A DNA stretch of 46,478 nt, taken from Lentisphaerota bacterium (GTDB taxonomy: Bacteria > Verrucomicrobiota > Lentisphaeria > Oligosphaerales > JABHEG01). Position numbers and translations under genes: made by a program. Positions 16,800 to 24,323 of this stretch are shown piece by piece. The notes beneath the pieces are model-generated. The model had not been told where the DNA came from and ran no database searches. It was given only the letters and a program-made list of their open reading frames with translations. Numbering within the stretch: the first letter of the stretch is position 1; each line of letters opens with the position of its first letter. The stretch covers positions 1-46,478 of the forward strand of contig JABHEG010000294.1 in NCBI GenBank assembly GCA_018676675.1. Reading direction: 5' to 3'.

Positions 16800-19153
16800 A
16801 ACACGGACACAGAATCTCAGCCTGCGCGCTCGTGTTCCTGACATCAGCAGTGGGCGCCTTGTTCGCGGCACCGACCGTGATGCTTGATTTCGGGAACGAG
16901 AAATCGGCTGTCGCGGAGGCGTTTTCGGCGGTCACGCCTGCCTCCAACTGGTCGGCCGGTGGAAGCTGGGGATGGCTCCAGTCCGGCGACGTCGCGGCGG
17001 CGATCCAGGCCGTTGATGCGCCTGTGGATCCCACGCCAAAGCTGAATCCGCACAGCAACCGGCAGAACCGCCCGGGGGTGTACACCAACGCATTGAGCCA
17101 GGACCACGTCGAGAGTGGAGATCCTGTCGATTTCCGGGTGACCGTTCCCGTCGGCGAATATCGGGCCTGGTTTGTGGTCGGGGCCTCGGGGCCGGGGAGG
17201 AGCAGCCGGAATCGAGACCGCGTTTGGGATATACACATTGCCAGCGGCAAAGCGGAGGTCGACGCGACCTTTGCGGGGATGTATGAGACGCGGGTTCTGA
17301 CGATGGATGTTGTTTCAGATGGCACGGTGGACTTTGCTCTCTCCACGCGCAACAGGTGGCTTCTTAACGCACTGGTCCTGGCCCCGGTCGGGGACTGGGA
17401 GGCCGTGCATGGCGATGTTCTTTCCCGGTACGAGCAGGATATCTACCAGCTGCCGCAGGAGTTGTTGGAGACCTGGAAGCACCGGCCCCATATCGATGAA
17501 ACCCCGGTGCCGGCTCTTTCCGTGGCCGAACGCGAGCGCGGTCTCGTGGCCTACCACCGCAGCTACCTGTCGTGCATTTGGCCGAACACGGTCCCGCTGC
17601 GACGGGAGATCGATCGTGAGGTGCGCGCTTTCGCGACACTGGGTGAATATGAACCGATCACGTTCACGGTGTTGCCTCTACGTGATTTCCCGAACGTGCG
17701 GGTGACATTTTCCGACTTGGCTTCGGCTGGTGGCGGCAAGATCCTGGCCACGAGTATCGACGTGCGCACCGTGAAGTACATGTGGGTCAAGCCGAACTAC
17801 ACGGCAGACGGGATCTACTACCGAGCTCCGGACGTACTGATGCCCCACACCGCTCCGCTGCAGTTGACCGATGGTGAGAACTTGCGTGTCTGGGCGACGC
17901 TGCGGGTGGATCCCAAGACGCCGGACGGCGTGTACGCCGGTCAGGCGACCATCAGCAGCGACGGCGTGCCTGTTCATACGGTCGGTATTCGTGTTCGCGT
18001 GGTCCCCATCGTGCTCGAAAAAGACGAGACGCTCACCTATGCCTTGTACTACCGACACCCCTACGACAACGCGAGTCGCGCCCCGGACGCCTTCTCCCGA
18101 CGCTGGTTCCGCCGTCGGGCTGAGCTGGAGCACCGGGATTTGGTTGCTCACGGCATGAACGGGATCACGCTGAACTGCTGGGCCCCCGCGCCGAAGGATG
18201 GGAAATGGCAGTTCACCTTCGCGAGGCTTGCGGAGAAGATCGATCTTCTGCGTGACCATGGCATGCGACGTCCGCTGCCTGTGAGCATTCCGACGTTCGC
18301 GACGTACCGGAAGTACATCGATACCCCGATCGGGTCCCATCTGCGTGGTGTGAAGGTTCCCCCGCAGCCGTTTTTTGACACGATCACTCAAATGGTGGAG
18401 AAGATCGAGGCCGAGCGCAAGGTCCGTCAATGGCCGGAGTTGCTGTATTATCCGGTCGATGAACCGTCGACATCGCCCGATTCGGTGGCACTCATGACTG
18501 CTGTCCTGAAAGCCATCAAGCGAGTTCCGGGCGTGCGAACGTATGTCACGGCCGATCCGGCTCACGAGCAGTTTGAACCGATGCGCCCCTATATCGACAT
18601 CTGGTGTTGCCAGCCGTTCAATCCCGACTACGAGGCAGTGGTTGCCGATATGGAAGCCAGACCGGGAGTGGAGTATTGGTGCTACCCCAACCACGTCAAC
18701 GGTGAGAACGACCACACGCCGGTAACCGGGTCGCGTATGACCTACGGTTTTGGCCTCTGGAGATCCGGGTTCCGGACCCTGATTCCCTGGATCTACAAGT
18801 CGGAGGGGGGCAACCCGTGGAACTACCTCGACAGTACGTACATGGATTTCTTCAACCGAACCGCTGACGACGGCTCGCCAATCCCCGTTGCGATGTATGA
18901 AGCCTACCGCGAAGGGATCGATGACGGGCGCTACATCACGACCCTTCAGCGCTGGATTGAGCGGGCGAAGACGGCGGGTCGCGATGATCTGGCTCGGAAA
19001 GCGGAGGCAGATCTAGCTTACATCTGGGACTCGATTGACGTGCAGATCAAGTACAAGTATGACGGCATGTGGGATCCTTCAGCGTTCGACGTCTACCGCT
19101 GGATTCTGGGGCAGCGTATTTTGGAACTGCAGGGAGCCCTGACCTGGCGGTGA
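16796..19153 (+). CDS. secreted glycoside hydrolase-like protein with malectin-like and DUF4091 domains
   Basis: A 785-aa protein starting at ATG 16796, inside an ATGA overlap with the previous stop and after SD gggaggt (16783-16789); residues 1-24 form a signal peptide. Residues about 25-190 resemble the malectin-like modules that precede many polysaccharide-active enzymes (V-M-L-D-F-G at the start, L-N-A-L-V-L-A-P-V at the end). A beta-rich domain follows at 200-400, then a TIM-barrel-like region with YYPVDEP near residue 555 whose Asp/Glu pair is a candidate active site. The DUF4091 landmark lies at about 645-740 (G-L-W-R-S-G, W-N-Y-L-D, Y-R-E-G-I-D-D-G-R-Y). DUF4091 proteins are presumed glycosidases of largely unknown specificity, so the enzymatic role is inferred. 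Confidence 0.8.
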   Translation: MKHGHRISACALVFLTSAVGALFAAPTVMLDFGNEKSAVAEAFSAVTPASNWSAGGSWGWLQSGDVAAAIQAVDAPVDPTPKLNPHSNRQNRPGVYTNALSQDHVESGDPVDFRVTVPVGEYRAWFVVGASGPGRSSRNRDRVWDIHIASGKAEVDATFAGMYETRVLTMDVVSDGTVDFALSTRNRWLLNALVLAPVGDWEAVHGDVLSRYEQDIYQLPQELLETWKHRPHIDETPVPALSVAERERGLVAYHRSYLSCIWPNTVPLRREIDREVRAFATLGEYEPITFTVLPLRDFPNVRVTFSDLASAGGGKILATSIDVRTVKYMWVKPNYTADGIYYRAPDVLMPHTAPLQLTDGENLRVWATLRVDPKTPDGVYAGQATISSDGVPVHTVGIRVRVVPIVLEKDETLTYALYYRHPYDNASRAPDAFSRRWFRRRAELEHRDLVAHGMNGITLNCWAPAPKDGKWQFTFARLAEKIDLLRDHGMRRPLPVSIPTFATYRKYIDTPIGSHLRGVKVPPQPFFDTITQMVEKIEAERKVRQWPELLYYPVDEPSTSPDSVALMTAVLKAIKRVPGVRTYVTADPAHEQFEPMRPYIDIWCCQPFNPDYEAVVADMEARPGVEYWCYPNHVNGENDHTPVTGSRMTYGFGLWRSGFRTLIPWIYKSEGGNPWNYLDSTYMDFFNRTADDGSPIPVAMYEAYREGIDDGRYITTLQRWIERAKTAGRDDLARKAEADLAYIWDSIDVQIKYKYDGMWDPSAFDVYRWILGQRILELQGALTWR

Positions 19154-19196
19154 GTGGACCTCTGAGCATCTCATTGGCACGACAGGAGGCAGAGCG

Positions 19197-20984
19197 ATGA
19201 TTCGAGGACTGTTTGCGATGGTGATGATCGGGAGTGGCCTTCTGGCTTCGGTGGCTTCTGGGGCTCCGGCTGTCACTGCCCTGCGGGCTCACTACCGCTA
19301 TGGACAGGTATTCCTTACCTGGCGGGAAGCCCCGGTCCCCGAGGGGAGCACGTTCAACGTCTATCTGGCGCGGACGCCGATCATCGATGAGGCGAGCTTG
19401 GCCCGAAGCACGCTCGTGTGTCGTTGGATAGAGCCGCAGTCGGCCGAGGACTGGACACGGGACAAGGGCAACTACGGCAAAGGGCGTGTCAAGGACAAGA
19501 AGACCGGCGAGCTGCCGCCTGTTCCGGCCCCGCTGGGCTACATCCTCGAGGAGGGAGGGGAGCGTCTCGATCCCACGACGGGGCTGCACGTGCACACGGT
19601 TGTCGAGGGTGAACAAGGGAAGGCCTACTATGCCGTTACCTGTGTCGTGAACGGCGACGAAGACCGCGCGATTGTGCCTGGCGCTAATACCATGCGCGTC
19701 CCGATCGAGCAGAGACGCGACCAGATCCGCCCGATTTGGCAAGGGGAAGGAAAGGGCGCGGAGCCGGGCGCGGGTGAGGGGAAGGCGTTGTTGATGTCGC
19801 TGCATGCCAAAGGCAATCGGGCGGCCTGCAAGTACGTCGTGTTTGGTGACGCGACCCATTGCTGGCGGGAGGGCGTCCCGTTCATGTTCGATGTTTCAGT
19901 CGGGAGGGATCGGGTCACGTTGAGCCCGAGCAACACGATGTATGTCGGTCGGTCTTTCAAGCGCGGAATTGCCAAGAAGGAGGGCATCCGGGCGATCTGG
20001 AGTTTCTGGTACGGTTGCAGCGACAGCATCGGGGAGCCTGACAAGGTTCCTGTCGGGACGGCAACGAACTACAGCGAACGGCGGCTGTTGTTCGAGATCG
20101 ATTGGGTCAAGAGATACCTGGGGAGTGACCGAAAGCGCACATACTGTTCCGGATCATCCATGGGCGGGTGCGGGACCATGTCCTTCGCTTTCCGGCACCC
20201 GGAGATCTTCGCTGCCTGTTACGCCCATGTGCCTATCATCGCGTACAATGAAGGCGATGCGAGTAAGGGCAGGAATCTCGGTTGGCAGGACAACACGTTC
20301 CGGCTAACCGCGTTCTGCGGTCCGCTGTCGCTCGTGTGCAGCGAGGATCTGCCCTTGGTCGACAGACTCGATTCCCGGTACTTTGTCCGGAACCATACGG
20401 GCGATCTTCCTTTCCTGATCATCGCCCACGGGCGCAAGGACATGTCCATCCCGTGGCACAACAACCCAGGGCTCTATCGTGCACTTCAGGAGAGGCGACA
20501 GGGGTGTCTGGTCGCCTGGAACGACGGCATTCACCCCGAGGTCGGGAAGTTGCTCCCACCGGATTTCAAGGAATGGACAACGGCAGGTCTGATGCGTTTC
20601 GCCCTCGACAAGAGCTTTCCGGCCTTCAGCAACTGCTCACGCAACGACAATGCCGGTGAGGGAGACAGCACGGACGGGGACATTGAGGGTTACATCAATC
20701 GGGGGTTGAACTGGGAGGATCCCGCCGAGACGGCGGACCGATACGAGGTGCTGCTCACCTATGATCTGGATCCAGCGCATCTTCCTGTGAGCGTCGATAT
20801 CACGCCTCGCCGTTGCCAGGCGTTCGCACCTGCCGTCGGGGCCACCTGCGTCGCAGTCAACAGCGATGCAGACGGCAAAGAACTGCAGCGCCTCAGGCTC
20901 ATTGCCGACCGCCATGGGCTGGTGACGTTCCCCGCCTTCCAGCTGACGAGTCCTCGAGGAAACCGTTTGGTTCTCTCGAAATGA
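19197..20984 (+). CDS. secreted alpha/beta-hydrolase esterase (carbohydrate esterase-like)
   Basis: A 595-aa protein with a signal peptide, ATG 19197 after SD caggagg (19183-19189). The N-terminal part up to about residue 160 resembles a fibronectin-III-like module (A-H-Y-R-Y-G-Q-V-F-L-T-W). The alpha/beta-hydrolase core has the nucleophile elbow G319-S-S321-M-G323, a downstream Asp in A-H-G-R-K-D and a His in D-G-I-H-P-E, giving a complete Ser-Asp-His triad. Such prolyl-oligopeptidase-like esterases in polysaccharide loci often remove acetyl or feruloyl groups. It lies 43 nt after the DUF4091 gene and is probably the last gene of that operon. Esterase activity is well supported, the substrate is not. 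Confidence 0.82.
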   Translation: MIRGLFAMVMIGSGLLASVASGAPAVTALRAHYRYGQVFLTWREAPVPEGSTFNVYLARTPIIDEASLARSTLVCRWIEPQSAEDWTRDKGNYGKGRVKDKKTGELPPVPAPLGYILEEGGERLDPTTGLHVHTVVEGEQGKAYYAVTCVVNGDEDRAIVPGANTMRVPIEQRRDQIRPIWQGEGKGAEPGAGEGKALLMSLHAKGNRAACKYVVFGDATHCWREGVPFMFDVSVGRDRVTLSPSNTMYVGRSFKRGIAKKEGIRAIWSFWYGCSDSIGEPDKVPVGTATNYSERRLLFEIDWVKRYLGSDRKRTYCSGSSMGGCGTMSFAFRHPEIFAACYAHVPIIAYNEGDASKGRNLGWQDNTFRLTAFCGPLSLVCSEDLPLVDRLDSRYFVRNHTGDLPFLIIAHGRKDMSIPWHNNPGLYRALQERRQGCLVAWNDGIHPEVGKLLPPDFKEWTTAGLMRFALDKSFPAFSNCSRNDNAGEGDSTDGDIEGYINRGLNWEDPAETADRYEVLLTYDLDPAHLPVSVDITPRRCQAFAPAVGATCVAVNSDADGKELQRLRLIADRHGLVTFPAFQLTSPRGNRLVLSK

Positions 20985-21037
20985 CGCCATCGCGGGGTGG
21001 CACCCGCTCCCACATTGAGGGCAGGGATCGCGGCGAT

Positions 21038-22270
21038 CTACCGCGAACTGAACAGCGTCTCGCCAATGACGGCGGTGAAGAAGGAGCCGGTGAAGAGGAG
21101 GGGGCTGTCCTGTGGGAGGTCGGCGGGTGAGCCGATCTCGGGGCAGATGCTGTAATCGACACCGAGTCCGGCGGCTGCAGACACCAGTTCGTCCAGGGCT
21201 GAGGGCCTTGGGCTGCGCGGTGACGTCAGGACAAACGGCATCTCCAGAGAAGCGAGAGCAGTCAGGATCCCTCGCGCATCTTTCCCTTGAACAACTCCTA
21301 ATACGATGGTGAAGAGTGTGGTGGGAAAATACTGTCGGAGCGTATCCGCCAGGATCACGGCGGAGTCTGAGTTGTGAGCGGCATCAAGGATGACCAAGGG
21401 ATCCTGGCTGATTGTCTCGAAGCGTGCTCGCAACTGGGGCAGGTAGAAACGGCGAGGGTCGGGCGTGACCCCTACCACTTTGCAGGCGGCCAGGGCGGCG
21501 GCGAAGTTCCAGGTGAGGAACGTGGGGAGATCACGAACGGGCCAGGAGGCCAGTTCGTCGTTGCCGCATGACTCCACCAAAGATGTCCGACGTGTTTTCG
21601 CTGTTGCCTCGATTACCGCCCGGGCCTCCGGGAAAGGCTGCCGTCCGCACACGACCGGCACACCCGTTTTGATGATGCCGGCTTTTTCCGCGGCGATTTC
21701 AGCAATCGTGTCGCCAAGCAGATCAGTGTGGTCGAAACTGACTGCAGTGATAACACAGCATTCGGGGCGAGGCACGTAGTTGGTCGCGTCCAGTCTTCCT
21801 CCGATCCCTGTTTCCATGACTGCGAACTCGCACCCTTCCGCGGCGAAGATACGCAAGGCGAGCACGGTCATGATCTCAAAGAGGCTGGGGGTCAGGCCGG
21901 CTTGCCGGACGAGTTGCTCCCAGGTCGCGGCGTGCTCAAGCAGGACGTCGTAGGGAATGAGCCGGCCATCCAGCTGGAAACGTTCGCGAACGGTGGCAAG
22001 GTGGGGGCTGGCGAACACACCGTTCCGCCGGTCCGCCGCATTCAGAAGGGCACTCACAAAGTGACAGGTGGAGCCTTTCCCTTTGGTCCCGGCGACATGG
22101 ACAACGCGCAGTGTCTGCTCGGGCCTCCCTGCGAGTTCGAACAGCGGTCCCATGCGTTCGAGCGAGTACGGAATCGTGTGGTGGGTCTGAACCGGGGCCC
22201 GTTCTGAGTTGTAGTAGTCTCTGAAGATCGCGAAGAACGCGTCTTCCTGCTCAGGCATGCAGTCACGCAT
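21038..22270 (-). CDS. folC: FolC bifunctional folylpolyglutamate synthase/dihydrofolate synthase
   Basis: A 410-aa cytoplasmic ATP-dependent ligase of the Mur ligase superfamily. It carries the family ATP loop HVAGTKGKGST, then S-P-H-L (folate-binding loop), E-T-G-I-G-G-R-L-D-A-T-N, and S-F-D-H-T-D-L-L-G-D-T with the metal and ATP residues, and the C-terminal domain signature I-L-D-A-A-H-N. Length fits FolC (about 400-430 aa). SD ggagga lies about 10 nt before ATG 22270; an in-frame ATG at 22258 is an alternative. FolC adds glutamate to dihydropteroate and to folates. It converges on the esterase gene and follows the phasin-like gene by 27 nt on the same strand. A housekeeping gene, unlike its accessory neighbours. 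Confidence 0.93.
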   Translation of the reverse strand: MRDCMPEQEDAFFAIFRDYYNSERAPVQTHHTIPYSLERMGPLFELAGRPEQTLRVVHVAGTKGKGSTCHFVSALLNAADRRNGVFASPHLATVRERFQLDGRLIPYDVLLEHAATWEQLVRQAGLTPSLFEIMTVLALRIFAAEGCEFAVMETGIGGRLDATNYVPRPECCVITAVSFDHTDLLGDTIAEIAAEKAGIIKTGVPVVCGRQPFPEARAVIEATAKTRRTSLVESCGNDELASWPVRDLPTFLTWNFAAALAACKVVGVTPDPRRFYLPQLRARFETISQDPLVILDAAHNSDSAVILADTLRQYFPTTLFTIVLGVVQGKDARGILTALASLEMPFVLTSPRSPRPSALDELVSAAAGLGVDYSICPEIGSPADLPQDSPLLFTGSFFTAVIGETLFSSR

Positions 22271-22297
22271 GGGGTGTCTGTCCTCCGTGGGCGACGC

Positions 22298-22681
22298 CTA
22301 CTCGGTGCCCCGATCCTTGGCGTCCTCGCCCTCACCATCCGTGCTGTTTTCCGTTTCGTCTGAGCAATTGCACTCGGGCTCGGGCGGCGCGATGCCAAGG
22401 GCGGCTTCAAGAACGGCTACTCGGGCCTCCAGTTCCTTGACGCCTCGGCGGCAGGGCATGCGTTTGACCGCAGCTTCGACGAGTCCTTCGACGGTATCTT
22501 TGAGACCATCACTGGCCTTCTTGGATTCTCCATGGAGGAACTTGGCGAGCTTGCGGCCCTCTTCCTCGGTCAGTTTGGCTTCCTTGGAGAACTCCTTGGC
22601 GAACGACTCGATCTTCTCCTTGGTTGCGTTGGCAAGTCCCAATCCCACGTAGAGTCCTCTGCGGGCGAAATTGAGCATCAT
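22298..22681 (-). CDS. phasin-like small coiled-coil protein
   Basis: A 127-aa, mainly helical and highly charged protein. Starts at ATG 22681 (or ATG 22678) after the ribosome site cagggag. The pattern of a short hydrophobic head (Y-V-G-L-G-L-A-N-A-T-K-E-K-I), an acidic/basic helix (L-T-E-E-E-G-R-K-L) and a leucine-heptad end (V-K-E-L-E-A-R-V-A-V-L-E-A-A-L-G) matches phasin-like proteins that coat polyhydroxyalkanoate granules, and also small coiled-coil regulators of unknown role. The last 25 residues are acidic and Cys-containing (C-N-C-S), probably disordered. It is in a likely two-gene unit with folC. No PHA synthase gene is in the window, so the granule role is a family-based guess. Confidence 0.75.
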   Translation of the reverse strand: MMLNFARRGLYVGLGLANATKEKIESFAKEFSKEAKLTEEEGRKLAKFLHGESKKASDGLKDTVEGLVEAAVKRMPCRRGVKELEARVAVLEAALGIAPPEPECNCSDETENSTDGEGEDAKDRGTE

Positions 22682-23000
22682 TCGTCTCCCTGTTTTGGGG
22701 GCCACGGTTCATCCGCCGTTGCTCCGGGAAGCTATGGCGGACAGGGCGGTTCACCCGTTCATTCGTCTTCGGGGGATCCTGTGAGTGATGGTGGGCATGG
22801 TGCCCTGGAAACAACGAGGGATTGTCACAGCATCAACCCGACACAGTGAATATACCGAAGCGAAGGTGTGTGGCCAACTGCTTCTGCGAGCCTGAGTGGG
22901 ATTGCGGACGGGCTGGGGAAGACTATCGTAAGCGGCTCGATTCCGCGTATGGCAGGCGGAGTAGTGGGCTTGATCCGATGGTGTTCTGGAAAGCGAGGAA
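22682..23000. other. divergent intergenic region
   Basis: About 320 nt between the phasin-like gene (minus) and the polyferredoxin gene (plus), which must hold both promoters. TTGTCA at 22823 and TATACC at 22852 on the plus strand are too far apart for a standard promoter. No RNA gene or terminator was recognised. Confidence 0.5.
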
Positions 23001-24287
23001 ATGGTGAAGCGCGTTGTTCGTTGGGGCATCAGGCTTCTGGTGCTTGTGCTGGCTTCTGTATTTGTTCTTGGAGGCCCGATTCCACGGGTGCTTGCGCGTG
23101 TTCTGCCGTCGTTGAGCCCTCTGGTGGCTGTTGTCGGAACGATTGCCGCTCGTGATTGGTACATGGGGTTCTTCTGGGGGATCCCCCCGGCTGCCATACT
23201 TGCCATGTCGGTGTGGAAGGGCCGGTGGTTTTGCCGTTGGCTGTGCCCGGCGGGCACGCTCTATGCGCTTCCGGGGCGTTTCACACTCAAGCGTCAGGTA
23301 CTGAAGCGGAAGATCAACGGGGTCGTTTTCTGGACCATTTTGAGCAGTTCCGTTCTGGGAGTGTCAATGCTGGCCTTTGTTGAGCCCTTGGCCAGCGTCA
23401 ATCGGCTGGCCGGCCTGAGTGCTCAGACTTACACAGTGGCGTCGCTCGTTCCGGGACTCATGGTGCCCCTCTTTCTGCTTCTTGGCCTGATCCAGCCAAT
23501 GGTCTGGTGCACCCAGATCTGTCCGCTCGGCTACCTTTTTGATGTGATGCATGCCGTTCGTCGACGAAGACGGCCTGTGCTTGATCGCGTACGTCGTGAG
23601 CTGTTGGTTGGCGCATGTTTCGGTGTTCCTGTGGGGCTTGCCGCGCGACATGGATTGGCCACCTCCCTCTCGGACGATGCACACGCCGCCGTGCCCGTCC
23701 TTCCTCCGGGAGCTGGTGAACCCGATCGTTTTGCCTCGCTGTGTACACGCTGCTACGCCTGCGTACACAGCTGTCCAACCCGCGTTCTGACGGTTCTCTT
23801 CAAGCGAGGGCGCACGCTGTCGCAGTTTTTCCATCCTGAACTGGAGACCATCCGGAGCCACTGTGATTCAGCCTGCAACCGGTGCTCCCAAGTGTGTCCA
23901 GCCGGAGCGATTGCTCCGCTGACCGTGGCGGAGAAGCAGTGCCGCCAAATCGGGATAGCGGAGGTGCATCGCTGGGCCTGCTTTTCCTGGGCCCGGGCTG
24001 AGGAGTGCATGACGTGCCACGCTGTCTGTCCCTACGGGGCGATCAGCAGTGAGCCGAACGTGGACGGACTGGATCGGCCGGTGGTGGATGTGAAACGGTG
24101 TCGAGGGTGCGGGGCGTGTGAGAGCGAGTGTCCGTCAGAGGAGCAAGGTAAGGCCATCAGGGCGCATGGGGTGGAGACCCAGGCTCTTCTTGAGCCGGTT
24201 GAGGTCGGGGCAGTTCCTACTGCCGTTGGCCCTTCGGACGAGTCGGCGGACGAGGATGAGGACGGTGGGGTGTTCCTTATCGAGTGA
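23001..24287 (+). CDS. membrane polyferredoxin (NapH/NosR-like 4Fe-4S protein)
   Basis: A 428-aa protein. ATG 23001 follows gcgagga. The N-terminal half has about four membrane helices carrying two short cytoplasmic Cys motifs, F-C-R-W-L-C-P-A-G and W-C-T-Q-I-C-P-L-G, the NapH/NosR/RdxA pattern. The soluble half has a run of ferredoxin motifs: C248-T-R-C-Y-A-C-V-H-S-C-P, then C-D-S-A-C-N-R-C-S-Q-V-C-P, then C-M-T-C-H-A-V-C-P, then C-R-G-C-G-A-C-E-S-E-C-P, enough for several [4Fe-4S] clusters. It probably passes electrons from quinol to a periplasmic or cytoplasmic partner. No nitrate, nitrous oxide or other reductase gene lies nearby, so the partner is unknown. The acidic C-terminal tail (D-E-D-E-D) is unusual. 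Confidence 0.85.
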   Translation: MVKRVVRWGIRLLVLVLASVFVLGGPIPRVLARVLPSLSPLVAVVGTIAARDWYMGFFWGIPPAAILAMSVWKGRWFCRWLCPAGTLYALPGRFTLKRQVLKRKINGVVFWTILSSSVLGVSMLAFVEPLASVNRLAGLSAQTYTVASLVPGLMVPLFLLLGLIQPMVWCTQICPLGYLFDVMHAVRRRRRPVLDRVRRELLVGACFGVPVGLAARHGLATSLSDDAHAAVPVLPPGAGEPDRFASLCTRCYACVHSCPTRVLTVLFKRGRTLSQFFHPELETIRSHCDSACNRCSQVCPAGAIAPLTVAEKQCRQIGIAEVHRWACFSWARAEECMTCHAVCPYGAISSEPNVDGLDRPVVDVKRCRGCGACESECPSEEQGKAIRAHGVETQALLEPVEVGAVPTAVGPSDESADEDEDGGVFLIE

Positions 24288-24323
24288 AGGAGCGGCGAAA
24301 GTCCCCGCCTGCTGCTCGATCGG

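Noticed and set aside
15465..16871. A 468-aa antisense frame over the CBM9-like gene
   Set aside because: Composition is Arg/His/Gln-rich as expected for antisense of coding DNA; the plus strand has signal peptide, CBM9 signature and coupled starts.
20985..21037. Terminator between esterase and folC
   Set aside because: A GCGGG/CCCGC stem is present, but no T-tract follows on either strand.
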